From contig NZ_JBLAVB010000015.1 of the NCBI RefSeq assembly GCF_047263945.1, positions 29,385 to 93,384 on the forward strand: a stretch of 64,000 bases of DNA, read 5' to 3'. Positions 52,581-61,389 of the stretch are shown piece after piece. Position 1 is the first letter of the stretch. Each line of letters starts with the position of its first letter. The notes under the pieces were generated by a model. That model saw only the letters and a list, made by a program, of their open reading frames with translations. It was not told where the DNA came from and made no database searches. The DNA comes from Rhodospirillum sp047263945. Lineage in GTDB: Bacteria; Pseudomonadota; Alphaproteobacteria; Rhodospirillales; Rhodospirillaceae. Made by a program: the position numbers and the translations under genes.

Positions 52581-53810
52581 TCAAGGCGTGGCTTGCAGGT
52601 CTGTATCCGAAACCGAGGCCTCGCTGTGGCTCGGGTCGGCGCTGTCAGAGGGGGGGGCGTAGGCTCGGGCACCGCCCTCCAGGACCATGTCGTCCCGGTG
52701 GATCAGGACCTCCCGTCCCCGGTATCCCAACAGTGCTTCGATCTCGCTGCTCTGGTGCCCCATGATGGTCCGGGCGTCCTCGGCGGGATAGGCCATCAAC
52801 CCCTTGGCCAGGGGACGGCCTTCGAGGTCGACCACGCGGACGGCGGCGCCCCGTTGGAAGTCTCCCTCGACGGCTCGCACGCCTGCGGGTAGCAGGCTGC
52901 GTCCTTGGGACAGCGCCTTGGCTGCGCCCTCGTCCACGGTCAGGCAGCCCTCTGCCTTGAGGGCTCCGGAAATCCAGGTTTTGCGGGCGGCCATGGGCTC
53001 GCCTTCGGGCAGGAACCAAGTGTGGCGGCCCCCCTCCCTCAGGCGCTTCAGGGGGTGCATCTCCTTGCCCGGAGCGATAACCATGGCGCAGCCCGCGTCC
53101 AGGCAGATGCGGGCCGCCAGGATCTTGGTGATCATGCCGCCGGTGCCATGGGGAGTCAGTGCGGCGCCGGCCATGCCAGCGATTTCCGGCGTGATGGTTG
53201 TAACCTCGGGAATGAAGGCTGCTTTGGGATCCTTGTTGGGGTCGGCGGTATACAGGCCATCGATATCTGATAGCAGGATCAGGGTGTCGGCGCTGGCCAT
53301 CTGGGCCACCCGGGCGGCGAGCCGGTCGTTGTCACCGAAACGGATTTCCTGGGTGGTGACGGTGTCGTTCTCATTGATCACCGGAATGGCACCCAGTTTC
53401 AAGAGGGTGTCAATACAACTCCTGGCGTTGAGATAGCGGCGCCGGTTTTCCGAATCGTCCAGGGTCAGCAACACTTGGGCGACGGTGAAGCCGTGCTCGG
53501 CCATGACCTCCTGATAGGCATGGGCCAACCGGATTTGTCCGGTGGCGGCGGCGGCCTGCTTGTCCTCCAGGCGCATGCGTTTGGGGTCGAGGCCCAAGTA
53601 CCGGCGGCCTACGGCGATGGCTCCGGAGGAGACAATCAGCACTTCCCGCCCTTCGGCGCGCAAGGCGGCGATGTCCTTGGCCAGGGCATCCATCCAGGCG
53701 CGGCGGATATCGCCGCTACCCTGTTCCACCAGAAGGGCCGATCCGATCTTGATGACGACGCGCCGGGCCCGAGCGAGGACCGCGCGTCCGCGGAGGCTTA
53801 AGGTGCCCAT
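52581..53810 (-). CDS. proB: Glutamate 5-kinase with PUA domain
   Basis: 409 residues. The N-terminal kinase domain has VVIKIGSALLV, IVSSGAIAVG and NENDTVTTQEIRFGDND; the C-terminal PUA domain spans about 285-375. The last 30 residues are a Ser/Asp-rich tail. First, usually feedback-regulated, step of proline synthesis. Its start overlaps the obgE end by 13 bases. Confidence 0.96.
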   Translation of the reverse strand: MGTLSLRGRAVLARARRVVIKIGSALLVEQGSGDIRRAWMDALAKDIAALRAEGREVLIVSSGAIAVGRRYLGLDPKRMRLEDKQAAAATGQIRLAHAYQEVMAEHGFTVAQVLLTLDDSENRRRYLNARSCIDTLLKLGAIPVINENDTVTTQEIRFGDNDRLAARVAQMASADTLILLSDIDGLYTADPNKDPKAAFIPEVTTITPEIAGMAGAALTPHGTGGMITKILAARICLDAGCAMVIAPGKEMHPLKRLREGGRHTWFLPEGEPMAARKTWISGALKAEGCLTVDEGAAKALSQGRSLLPAGVRAVEGDFQRGAAVRVVDLEGRPLAKGLMAYPAEDARTIMGHQSSEIEALLGYRGREVLIHRDDMVLEGGARAYAPPSDSADPSHSEASVSDTDLQATP

Positions 53811-54910
53811 GTGGGGGTATCTCCTGCCCCATCGTCGTCATCGCCCCCTTCCCCGTCATCCCAAACCACATCCTGGGCGGCGGCGTTGTCGGCGCGGGCG
53901 GCTTCTTCGTCGCGGGCCTGCCGGGCGGCGTCCACATGTTCACCCATTTGGCGCAGGACCTCGGGCAGATGGGCGCCGGAAACAGCGGAGAACGCCATCA
54001 CCGGTTTGCCGATGGCATCGGCCAGGGCGGTGACCCGATCGGCAACTTCTTCCTGGGGGAGGGCGTCGATCTTGGAGAGGGCGACGATTTCGGACTTGTC
54101 CGCCAAGCCATGGCCATGGGCGTCCAGTTCCTCACGGACGACGCGGTAGGCGTCCACGAAATCATCCTGTGTGGCGTCGACCATATGCAGCAGAACCGCG
54201 CAGCGTTCCACATGGCCGAGAAATCGGGTGCCGAGTCCGGCACCTTCATGGGCGCCTTCGATCAGACCGGGGATGTCGGCGATGACGAACTCGCGCTTAT
54301 CCATATGGACCACCCCCAGGTTGGGATGCAGTGTGGTGAAGGGATAATCGGCGATTTTGGGTCGCGCGCGGGTGACGGCGGCCAGCAAAGTCGATTTGCC
54401 TGCGTTGGGCAGGCCCACGAGGCCGGCGTCTGCGATCAGTTTCAGGCGTAACCAGACCCACAGTTCTTCTCCGGGCCAGCCGGGATCGGCCCGGCGGGGG
54501 GCTTGGTTGGTGGAGCTTTTGTAATGGGCATTGCCGAAGCCGCCGTCGCCGCCTTTGGCCAAGCGGATTCGCTGTCCGGTGCGGGTCATGTCGGCGATCA
54601 GGGTTTCCCGGTCATCATCCAGGATTTGGGTGCCGACGGGGACCTTGATCACCAGGGAGGCCCCGGATTTGCCAGAGCGGTTGTCGCCGGACCCATCGCG
54701 GCCTTTCGGTGCCTTGAAATGCTGCTGGTAGCGGAAATCGATCAGGGTATTGAGATTGGGCACAGCCTCGACGAAGACATCGCCGCCCCGCCCGCCGACG
54801 CCACCATCAGGGCCTCCGAACTCGATAAACTTCTCGCGACGGAAGGCCACGCAGCCATTTCCACCATCGCCGCTTTTGATGAAGATCTTGGCTTGATCGA
54901 GGAACTTCAT
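53798..54910 (-). CDS. obgE: Obg GTPase
   Basis: 370 residues from MKFLDQAKIFIKSGDGGNG, the conserved start at 54910; the frame is open to 54988. Residues 1-158 are the glycine-rich Obg fold and the G domain follows with GLPNAGKSTLL, DIPGLIEGAHEGAGLG and LSKID. The C-terminal tail is acidic (VWDDGEGGDDDDGAGD). Essential GTPase of large-subunit assembly and stress control. Confidence 0.96.
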   Translation of the reverse strand: MKFLDQAKIFIKSGDGGNGCVAFRREKFIEFGGPDGGVGGRGGDVFVEAVPNLNTLIDFRYQQHFKAPKGRDGSGDNRSGKSGASLVIKVPVGTQILDDDRETLIADMTRTGQRIRLAKGGDGGFGNAHYKSSTNQAPRRADPGWPGEELWVWLRLKLIADAGLVGLPNAGKSTLLAAVTRARPKIADYPFTTLHPNLGVVHMDKREFVIADIPGLIEGAHEGAGLGTRFLGHVERCAVLLHMVDATQDDFVDAYRVVREELDAHGHGLADKSEIVALSKIDALPQEEVADRVTALADAIGKPVMAFSAVSGAHLPEVLRQMGEHVDAARQARDEEAARADNAAAQDVVWDDGEGGDDDDGAGDTPTWAP

Positions 54911-54963
54911 GGGGCACCGCGTTTCGCGAGAGGGAAAGGAAAACGGGGGTGATGCGGGAGCAA

Positions 54964-55003
54964 CGGCGAAAGGGGGGAATGTGACCATTCCCCCCTTTCG
55001 CCG
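54964..55003 (-). terminator. Terminator hairpin between rpmA and obgE
   Basis: CGGCGAAAGGGGGGAAT and its exact complement form a 17-base stem with a 6-base loop, downstream of rpmA on the minus strand. It should end or attenuate the ribosomal-protein transcript before obgE. Confidence 0.75.
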
Positions 55004-55050
55004 AAACCAGACTGTGGGCTCTGCTTTAACCAGAGCGGTGGTTTCCGGCG

Positions 55051-55308
55051 TTACTCTGCCGGGACCACGGAAACGAACATACGATTGCGGAAGCCCTTGT
55101 TGAACTTCACGTGGCCATCGGTTTTGGCGAAGATCGTGTGATCCTTGCCGAGGCCGACATTGGCGCCCGGATGGTACTTGGTTCCGCGCTGGCGCAGGAT
55201 GATGTTACCGGGGACGACAACCTCACCGCCGAACTTCTTGACGCCAAGGCGGCGGCCTTCGGAGTCACGTCCGTTACGGGAGCTACCACCGGCTTTTTTA
55301 TGGGCCAT
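55051..55308 (-). CDS. rpmA: 50S ribosomal protein L27
   Basis: 85 residues starting MAHKKAGGSSRNGRDSEGRRLGVK, the standard bL27 N-terminus that reaches the peptidyl-transferase centre. No N-terminal extension of the cleaved Firmicute type. It lies 51 bases after rplU. Confidence 0.98.
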   Translation of the reverse strand: MAHKKAGGSSRNGRDSEGRRLGVKKFGGEVVVPGNIILRQRGTKYHPGANVGLGKDHTIFAKTDGHVKFNKGFRNRMFVSVVPAE

Positions 55309-55359
55309 GGGAGGATCTCCTTGGAATTATCTAGGGATCACTCGGAGCGTGCGCCTTAA

Positions 55360-55662
55360 TCAGGCGCCAGCGATTCCGGTGATACGAATCTTTGTCAAGG
55401 ACTGCCGATGACCGGCCTTCCGGCGATAGTTCTGGCGACGTTTTTTCTTGAAGATAATAACCTTCTTGTCCCGGAACTGGGCGATCACCTGCCCGGTGAC
55501 CTTGGCGCCCTCGACGAGGGGAGCTCCGATCTGATCGCCAACCGCCAAAACGGAGTCGAACTCCACGGTCGCGCCTTCTTCGGCCTCGAGCTTCTCGATG
55601 TCGATGACGTCGTTCTCGGCGACTTTATATTGCTTGCCGCCCGTCTTGATGACCGCGAACAT
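55360..55662 (-). CDS. rplU: 50S ribosomal protein L21
   Basis: 100 residues, MFAVIKTGGKQYKVAENDVIDIEKLEAEEG... KKVIIFKKKRRQNYRRKAGHRQSLTKIRI, a full-length bL21. First gene of the rplU-rpmA transcript. Confidence 0.98.
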   Translation of the reverse strand: MFAVIKTGGKQYKVAENDVIDIEKLEAEEGATVEFDSVLAVGDQIGAPLVEGAKVTGQVIAQFRDKKVIIFKKKRRQNYRRKAGHRQSLTKIRITGIAGA

Positions 55663-55711
55663 GACGTATTCCTTCGGTAAAGGGGGGTGCCCTTTGGGTA
55701 AACTGGTGTTG

Positions 55712-55730
55712 GCGGATCCCGGGGATCCGC
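55712..55730 (-). promoter_or_regulatory. Hairpin in the rplU leader
   Basis: GCGGATCCC and GGGATCCGC are symmetrical around one base within the predicted 5' leader, about 50 bases upstream of rplU. It may be a ribosomal-protein feedback site, but only the symmetry is seen. Confidence 0.45.
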
Positions 55731-55742
55731 GACGGAAGGCGC

Positions 55743-55770
55743 ACTATACTGATGCGCTTGGCCGAGTCAA
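55743..55770 (-). promoter_or_regulatory. Sigma-70 promoter of rplU-rpmA
   Basis: On the minus strand TTGACT and TATAGT are separated by 16 bases, close to consensus. This puts the start of transcription near 55736, about 75 bases before rplU. Confidence 0.72.
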
Positions 55771-56201
55771 CGGTCGAATGACGGTCTCGTGACGTTTCCG
55801 CTTCTCGTCCCCTGTCCAACCGATTTTACGGCGTGGAGAGGGGAAGGGGAGGAGGGATTCGGCCTTCTTGTCAGTTTGGTCTTCGCTGTCCCAGAGAGGG
55901 CCAGGGGATCCAAAACGACGCGCGACAGTGCCGCAAAAGGGGGCGAGCCGTCAACGGGGATGGCAATGCGGTGACGGGAGCGGGCGGGGCTCGAGGTGCG
56001 GGAGGCGCTCTCCACCTCGGGGGCCATAGAGAAATGAGGTGTAAGAAGATTGAGGTGGATTGCACAGGGTTCAGTGTGATTTTGATGCTCAGGCTTGGAT
56101 CTTACGGTTCAGTGCAAAAGGGCGTTGCAAAGGTCCTGTGCTTGGACTAGGTTGCGCGCCTTCCCGAGGTGAATGGGGTCCATTCGCCAAGACCAGCGTG
56201 C
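55771..56201. other. Gap between rplU promoter and tRNA-Ser
   Basis: About 430 bases in which I see no convincing gene, repeat or RNA. It should contain the tRNA promoter. Confidence 0.45.
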
Positions 56202-56292
<91 letters not shown>

Positions 56293-56453
56293 TTTTCTTC
56301 CTGAATTTCCCTAAATACAGCTGGAAAACAGCGGAAACCAAGCGATTTTGACCCCGGCACGGCGCGCCGGGGTTCGCTTGCGTTCGCCCATATTCGCGCG
56401 TAAAGTATGGACTGAAATATGGACTGGTTTCGGACCTGCTTCGGTATTCTCCC

Positions 56454-57648
56454 ATGAGCAAACTCACGGCACTTCAAGTCTCGCGCGCGACGAAACGGGG
56501 CCTTCTGGGCGACGGGGGCGGGCTGTACCTGAAGGTCACGGAGACGGGGACGAAATCCTGGGTCTTCCGCTTCCGGGAAAACGGGCGGCTGCGGCACCAC
56601 GGATTGGGCTCGGCGGAGACGCTGAGCCTCGCCGAGGCGCGGGAGAAGGCGCTGCTCTGCCGCAAGATGCGGCTGGAGGGCATCGACCGCCATCGAGGCG
56701 AAGAAGCGGCGGCAGGCCACGGCCCGGCTGGAGGCGGCGCGGTCCATCACCTTCGCCGAATGCGCCGAGGCTTATATAGAGGCGCACCGGGCGGGGTGGA
56801 AAAACCCCAAACACGCCCTGCAATGGCCCTCGACCCTCTCCGCCTATGTCTATCCGGTCTTCGGCCCGGTGTCGGTGGCCGATGTGGACCGCACGCTGGT
56901 GCTCCAGGTCTTGGAACCCATTTGGAACGACAAGACCGAGACGGCGACGCGTCTTCGTGGGCGGATCGAGAAGATTCTGGATTGGGCCCGGGTGTGCGGC
57001 TACCGGGAAGGGGAGAACCCGGCCCTGTGGAAAGGGAACCTGTCCCTGGTCCTGCCCGCCCCGGGCGCGCTCAAGAAGGTGAAGCATCGCCCGGCGCTGC
57101 CCCATTCGGACATGCCGGACTTCTGGGCGCGGCTCGATCGCGTCGGCGGGGTGGCGGCGCTGGCCCTGCGCTTCGACATCCTGACCGTCGCCCGCCCCGG
57201 GGAGACCCGAGGAGCGACCTGGGACGAGATCGATTTGGACGCGGCCCTATGGACGGTCCCGGAAGAGCGCATGAAGGGAGGCAAGGAACATCGCGTACCC
57301 CTGTCTCCCCAAGCGGTGGCGGTGCCGACGGAGGCCGCCAAGCTGCGCAAGGACAAGCTGATTTTCCCAGGCTTGAAAAAGGTGGATACGCCGCTGTCGG
57401 ATACGTCCCTGACGAAGGTGCTCCGCGACCTGGGCGAAGGCGATATCACCGTCCATGGATTCCGCTCGACCTTCCGCGACTGGGCGGCGGATTGTACCGA
57501 GGTGGCCCGCGAGGTCGCCGAAGCGTGCCTCGCCCACACCCAGGGGAACAAGGCGGAGCAGGCCTATTGGCGCTCGGACATGATCGAGAAGCGGCGGGTG
57601 TTGATCGAGGACTGGGCGCGCTTCTGTACGGGAAAGGCCCCCGGATAG
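56454..57648 (+). pseudogene. Tyrosine integrase of the island, interrupted by a frameshift
   Basis: The N-terminal DUF4102 arm-binding domain is in one frame (MSKLTALQVSRATKRGLLGDGGGLYLKV... REKALLCRKMRLEGID). The core and catalytic domains continue in another frame from about 56691 (IEAKKRRQATARLEAARSITFAECAEAYIEAHRAGW... HGFRSTFRDWAAD... CLAHTQGNKAEQAYWRSD) to the stop at 57648. One extra base in GACCGCCATCGAG (56685-56697) breaks what would read EGIDPIEAKK. All catalytic motifs (R, HxxR, H/Y) remain. It is either a decayed gene or a sequencing error. Position next to tRNA-Ser identifies it as the integration enzyme. Confidence 0.85.
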
Positions 57649-57681
57649 GGGGCTTTTCCGGATCGGTGGAGCGTTGCGCTG

Positions 57682-58191
57682 TCACGCCTCGTCCTCCAAC
57701 TTGTGCTCGAAGCACTCCCCCAAGAAACTTGCCGCGCGGGGCGTGAAGACGGTGTCTCCGGCGAGATCGACGATGCCCAGTCGGGAGAACCGCGCTTGTT
57801 CTCCGAAGGACGCTGCGTTGTAGTGGATCGAGACTTGAGGATTCGATGTCACCGCGTAGAGGAACTCGATATCTCCGTGGAGGGTGTTCGTTGGACAGAT
57901 GCCGTAGCCAAGGGTTCCGGTGAAGGGCGTCTCTTCTGGGATTCTGCCGTTTTCGGAGGAAATGGCGGCGATCACCTCGTCATATTGGTTGCAGAGGTGC
58001 TGAAGGAGCCGGGCGGCGGCATATTCGCCGTCGTCCAGTCCACGTTCGGCCTGGAACCACTGCAGGAAGGGCAGAATGTCGGGCAGAACCGAACTCGGGT
58101 ACCCGTCGGAATGCCGGTAGAGCAGGATGGAGGGCTGTTCGAGCGGTTGCTCCGGTCGCTCGTAGAAGGCGATGTGGGATCGTGTGGCCAT
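57682..58191 (-). CDS. Conserved island hypothetical protein
   Basis: 169 residues, not recognised. The start MATRSHIAFYE and a repeated Tyr/Gly-rich segment (GYGICPTNTLHGDIEFLYAVT) suggest a soluble globular protein; no signal or membrane segment. It faces the integrase convergently. No Shine-Dalgarno is seen; instead the start is preceded by TAACCCCCTTTTACC, a leader shared with two other minus-strand island genes. Confidence 0.7.
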   Translation of the reverse strand: MATRSHIAFYERPEQPLEQPSILLYRHSDGYPSSVLPDILPFLQWFQAERGLDDGEYAAARLLQHLCNQYDEVIAAISSENGRIPEETPFTGTLGYGICPTNTLHGDIEFLYAVTSNPQVSIHYNAASFGEQARFSRLGIVDLAGDTVFTPRAASFLGECFEHKLEDEA

Positions 58192-58221
58192 GGTAAAAGG
58201 GGGTTAAAACGCCGCCCACGC

Positions 58222-58292
58222 AACAGGCCGACGAAAAACCCCGTCAAGGAGGAACCCGGAGGGGCAAATCCTTTACGGGGTGTCGGCCTGTT
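58222..58292 (-). repeat. Long hairpin between two island genes
   Basis: AACAGGCCGAC pairs with GTCGGCCTGTT, and an inner ACCCCGT with ACGGGGT, over a 71-base span. It lies 3' of the 58384-58677 gene and 5' of the 58191 start on the minus strand, so it could be a terminator or leader structure. Confidence 0.65.
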
Positions 58293-58383
58293 AAACTCGT
58301 GGCGCGTTTGCCCCCTTCCATGGCTTATGGGATGCCACGCCCCAAGCGCCCGTGAGGGCTCCTTGGGTTAATTGGTTTCCATC

Positions 58384-58677
58384 CTACGCGGTGATCATTG
58401 CCACGATCAGCAGGATCGCCCCACCGATGCCGAGCATGGTGAAGGGGGCGTAGTCGCCGCCGATTCCATAGGAGCAGGACCGGAGAGGGAATCGCTTTCT
58501 CAGGGCGTCATCGCAAACCATCCCCGCGAATCCGAAGGCGAGGAGCAGCCCCACCGCGATGAAGGCGAGACAAAAGACCAATCCCCACCAATGGAGAGAA
58601 TAGGGGTCTTGAGCGAGGAGTTCGGAAAGGGGCTGGTCGCAACGGGCCGGATCGCAAGAGGATGCGTCGGGGAACAT
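58384..58677 (-). CDS. Small membrane protein of the island
   Basis: 97 residues with two hydrophobic segments (about 30-53 and 77-96) separated by a basic loop with two cysteines (RKRFPLRSCSYGIGGD); two further cysteines lie near the N-terminus (SSCDPARCDQ). Not recognised. The start is preceded by the leader TAACCCTCTTCACCC. It probably sits in the inner membrane, but its role is unknown. Confidence 0.6.
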   Translation of the reverse strand: MFPDASSCDPARCDQPLSELLAQDPYSLHWWGLVFCLAFIAVGLLLAFGFAGMVCDDALRKRFPLRSCSYGIGGDYAPFTMLGIGGAILLIVAMITA

Positions 58678-59170
58678 GGGTGAAGAGGGTTAGCGGGTCG
58701 TTGAACCGCCCTCCTTCGGGATGCGCCGCGCGCACTCGATGAGGTCGGCGAGGGTCACCCCTCACGCCCCCGAGGGGGCGCACCGTGGAAGCAGTACCGA
58801 CCTCAGCCAATCCACCATCGGATGGGATGAAATGTCGCGTGATCCTGCTTCCACGCAGGGTCACGGACGGAGGTCGGATGAGGTCGCGTTACCGCTGGTC
58901 ATCGTGTTCCGCCCTTTCGCGCGCAGTTTAGCACGCGCGGGACCGGTCAAGGCGGCATTGCCCGGCACGCCCCCGGAGCCCGCCCGGGCGCCCGAAAAGG
59001 CAACCCCACGGGCGGTTGAACAACACCTATCGTCGGCTGGGCCTTCGCATGGCGCTCCGCCATGAGGTCGCCCTCACGAGCCGCCATGTGGACACGCGTG
59101 ATCGTGGTCCCGAAAGCCAAGGGAAGCCGGTTAGATGTTGTTCCCCCAGATTTTACCAGACTGGGGATCC
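58678..59170. other. Non-coding island segment with interleaved inverted repeats
   Basis: No gene is supported here. GTGGAAGCAG (58785-58794) pairs with CTGCTTCCAC (58845-58854), and CCGACCTC (58797-58804) with GAGGTCGG (58870-58877, also 58741-58748). The crossing order would give a pseudoknot-like or alternative-fold RNA. It may be a structured leader or an uncharacterised RNA. Confidence 0.5.
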
Positions 59171-59974
59171 CTATGCCGCGTCTTCCCGGCCAAAGGCCCG
59201 TTCGGTCAGGTGGCGGTCGGTGCCCGCGCGCAAGGCGTCGATGGCCGGATCGCACAGGTCCCGGTGTTCGAGCACTCCGGTTTGGGACAATCCCTCGAAC
59301 AGATTGCGTTTGCCGTCGTCGGTGGCGACACCCAGGGCCGCGCGGGCGAAGTCCATGCGTTCACGAAACAGGCCCTTGCCCTTGGTGAGTTTCAGGAAGA
59401 GGTCGATTTGCAGCTTGGGCGGCAAAGCGTCGTCGGCGCTGGGCAGGTCGCCGCGAAAGTCCTGGAACAGGTCGAGCACCGTCTGGGTCTCCGCCGCCTG
59501 TTCGTCGGAGAGCATAACCTCCATGGCCGTGTCCTGGGCGAAGGGATCGGAACTCTCGCTCTCCAGGATCGTGCGGAAAATGTCCGCGTCGTCAGGCTCC
59601 TCGCCGAGGAGTTCCTTCTTGTGATCCTCCAGTTCCTTCTTTGCGTCTGGATCGCCGGTTTCCGCTCGGTGGAAGGCGTCGATGGCGGCGACGGCTTGGG
59701 TTTCGCGAACCGTCGCTGTGGCGGCTTCGGCCTTGCCGGTTCCAATGTCGGCCTGACCGTCTCGTTCAATGGCGTCCGCCGGTTTCAGAGCCGCGATTTC
59801 GCGTTCTATGGTCGGGCGGGCATTGTCCAAGGCCGCTGCTGGAATACGGAGATACAGGCTTTGCGTCTCCGTTGGCAATTTCTCGAACCCCGGAATATCG
59901 AAGTGCGGCGGCCTTTCAGAAAACGCCTCCTCCGTCTCGGTGTTTCGGTTCGGACCGCGTTCCGCAGTGGACAT
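59171..59974 (-). CDS. Acidic hypothetical protein of the island
   Basis: 267 residues, not recognised. Mostly polar and helical, with an acidic central part (DPDAKKELEDHKKELLGEEPDDADIF) and a C-terminal helix-rich domain (KLQIDLFLKLTKGKGLFRERMDFARAALG). No signal peptide or membrane segment. It begins 11 bases after the small coiled-coil gene and is likely co-transcribed with it. Confidence 0.7.
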   Translation of the reverse strand: MSTAERGPNRNTETEEAFSERPPHFDIPGFEKLPTETQSLYLRIPAAALDNARPTIEREIAALKPADAIERDGQADIGTGKAEAATATVRETQAVAAIDAFHRAETGDPDAKKELEDHKKELLGEEPDDADIFRTILESESSDPFAQDTAMEVMLSDEQAAETQTVLDLFQDFRGDLPSADDALPPKLQIDLFLKLTKGKGLFRERMDFARAALGVATDDGKRNLFEGLSQTGVLEHRDLCDPAIDALRAGTDRHLTERAFGREDAA

Positions 59975-59985
59975 TCAAGAGAAGA

Positions 59986-60255
59986 TTAGGGGCAAGTGTC
60001 GAGGGGCAGAAGGTTCTTGCGGCAAAGTTCGGCGACGGCTTCGTTGTGTGCGTCCTTCCGCATCTGTTCGGCTTCCCGAACCTTCTCTTCCCCTCGACGG
60101 ACTTTCTCCTCCGCCTTCTGGCGATCCACCGCCGCCGCGTCGCGTTCATCCTCGAACCGCTTGAGCAGTTCGGGATTGGGCTTCTGGACGACATCTCCGG
60201 CCCGGGCGCCTTCGGTCATGGGGAAACATGTTACAATACAGAATGTTAGCAACAT
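59986..60255 (-). CDS. Small, probably exported coiled-coil protein
   Basis: 89 residues from the ATG at 60255. The start has a short hydrophobic segment (MLLTFCIVTCF) and an ARA-G cleavage-like site near residue 20, then a charged heptad-like helix (DERDAAAVDRQKAEEKVRRGEEKVREAEQMRKD) and two cysteines at the end. The frame is open to an ATG at 60330 that overlaps the divergent recombinase start, so the start is uncertain. A recombination-site-like repeat lies immediately upstream. Confidence 0.55.
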   Translation of the reverse strand: MLLTFCIVTCFPMTEGARAGDVVQKPNPELLKRFEDERDAAAVDRQKAEEKVRRGEEKVREAEQMRKDAHNEAVAELCRKNLLPLDTCP

Positions 60256-60257
60256 TC

Positions 60258-60282
60258 CCACTTTGGCGCATTTTTGGGAAAG
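60258..60282. repeat. Recombinase-site-like inverted repeat, left copy
   Basis: The half GGCGCATTTTTGGGAAAG (60265-60282) is an exact inverted copy of 61004-61021. A weaker left arm TCCCACTTT precedes the GGCGCA centre, giving the arm-spacer-arm form of a tyrosine-recombinase core site. Confidence 0.72.
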
Positions 60283-60328
60283 AACGACCCGCCTGTGGAC
60301 TGACCTCACCCGTCGGGGACGCCCCACC

Positions 60329-60952
60329 ATGCCGAAGAAAAAACCTCACCCCCCTCGCATGACCCCATACGCCAATCGCCGCAGTCGCAAGTATCTCCAC
60401 CAGTTGGAAGTCATCCGCCTGTTCGAGGCCGCGCGGACCACCGGGCGACATGGACTGCGGGATTCAACGCTGGTCTGGCTCATGTACCGCCATGGCCTAC
60501 GAGCCAGCGAGGCGCGGGCACTGACCTGGGGACAGGTCGATTTCGAGCACATGCGGCTTCACGTTCAGAGGAAGAAGAAGGGATCGCCCTCCACTCATCT
60601 CCTCGGAGCCTTCGAAGTGGGCGCCCTCATGCGGCTCCGACCGGAGGGCGCCACGCCCTCCACGCCGGTCTTTATCAATGACCGTGGAACGCCGCTTTGT
60701 CATTCCACGATCTACAAGCTGATCGACCGGGCCGGACAGGCGGCGGGCTTGGACGTTCGGGTCAATACCCACATGCTGCGTCACTCTTGCGGCTTCCATT
60801 TGACCAATGTCCTGGACCGCCAATACCGGAAAATCCAAAAGTTCCTCGGCCATCGCGATTTGAAGCACACGGCCCGCTATACCGAACTGGACGACAGCAA
60901 ATTCAACGACATTTGGGACGGAGAAATTGACGATCCGACTGTAAAACCGTAA
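60329..60952 (+). CDS. Small tyrosine recombinase (catalytic domain only)
   Basis: 207 residues from ATG 60329. The catalytic set is complete: first Arg in YRHGLRASEARALTW, HMLRHSCG box, LGHRDLKHTARYTEL with the tyrosine. Length and lack of an arm domain match FimB/FimE-like invertases and small phage XerC-like enzymes. The gene lies between two inverted 18-base identical repeats with palindromic arms and 6-base centre, which could be its own crossover sites. The start overlaps a possible divergent start on the minus strand. Confidence 0.88.
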   Translation: MPKKKPHPPRMTPYANRRSRKYLHQLEVIRLFEAARTTGRHGLRDSTLVWLMYRHGLRASEARALTWGQVDFEHMRLHVQRKKKGSPSTHLLGAFEVGALMRLRPEGATPSTPVFINDRGTPLCHSTIYKLIDRAGQAAGLDVRVNTHMLRHSCGFHLTNVLDRQYRKIQKFLGHRDLKHTARYTELDDSKFNDIWDGEIDDPTVKP

Positions 60953-61003
60953 GAATTTCCCCGTGTTTTCTTCCGGAAAAGAGCGTCTCACATGAAATCC
61001 CAT

Positions 61004-61033
61004 CTTTCCCAAAAATGCGCCTTTTTGGGAAAG
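61004..61033. repeat. Recombinase-site-like inverted repeat, right copy
   Basis: A perfect palindrome: CTTTCCCAAAAA and TTTTTGGGAAAG flank TGCGCC. The left 18 bases are the exact complement of 60265-60282, so the two copies are in inverted orientation around the recombinase gene. It could also act as a terminator. Confidence 0.75.
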
Positions 61034-61149
61034 TCGGCTTTTCTTTAGGTGAGGACGTGGGCGTTCTCTTCAATGCCTCTTCCTGAACCATGCTGTATTT
61101 GGGAGCAACGACCCTTGCACGGAAGGCTCCGGCTTCCTAAACTCAAGGC

Positions 61150-61389
61150 ATGACGAAAATCGTTCAAAGCTCCGTCGCCGAATTTCCCGCCGCGCTCGCC
61201 AAGGCAGGCGTGAAGGAGGATCAGTTCGTTTTCGCCCAGGTCCTGGACGCCGAGGATGTCGCGAAACTCCACGAACTGCGTCGTCTGGCACAGGAGGGCC
61301 TGGAGAGCGGTGAGGTGTCCGAAGAAGAAGCCTTCGAGGATATTCTTGGCGATCTGTACGGACAGTATCCCCAGCTGAAAGATGGCTAA
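61150..61389 (+). CDS. Type II antitoxin-like protein
   Basis: 79 residues, acidic and helical (LDAEDVAKLHELRRLAQEGLESGEVSEEEAFEDILGDLYG). Size, charge and the 8-base overlap with a RelE/ParE-type toxin gene mark it as the antitoxin. No classical ribbon-helix-helix start is recognised, so the family is not certain. Confidence 0.75.
   Translation: MTKIVQSSVAEFPAALAKAGVKEDQFVFAQVLDAEDVAKLHELRRLAQEGLESGEVSEEEAFEDILGDLYGQYPQLKDG

Noticed and set aside
55767..56150. Small frames upstream of rplU
   Set aside because: They overlap the rplU promoter or each other and have no family resemblance.
56691..57746. Continuation of the first integrase frame to 57746
   Set aside because: After the frameshift this frame encodes Gly/Arg-rich nonsense while the conserved catalytic domain lies in another frame.
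60330..60330. Upstream start for the exported coiled-coil protein
   Set aside because: It would place a basic 25-residue leader before the signal-like segment and overlap the recombinase start; the 60255 start gives a cleaner exported protein.
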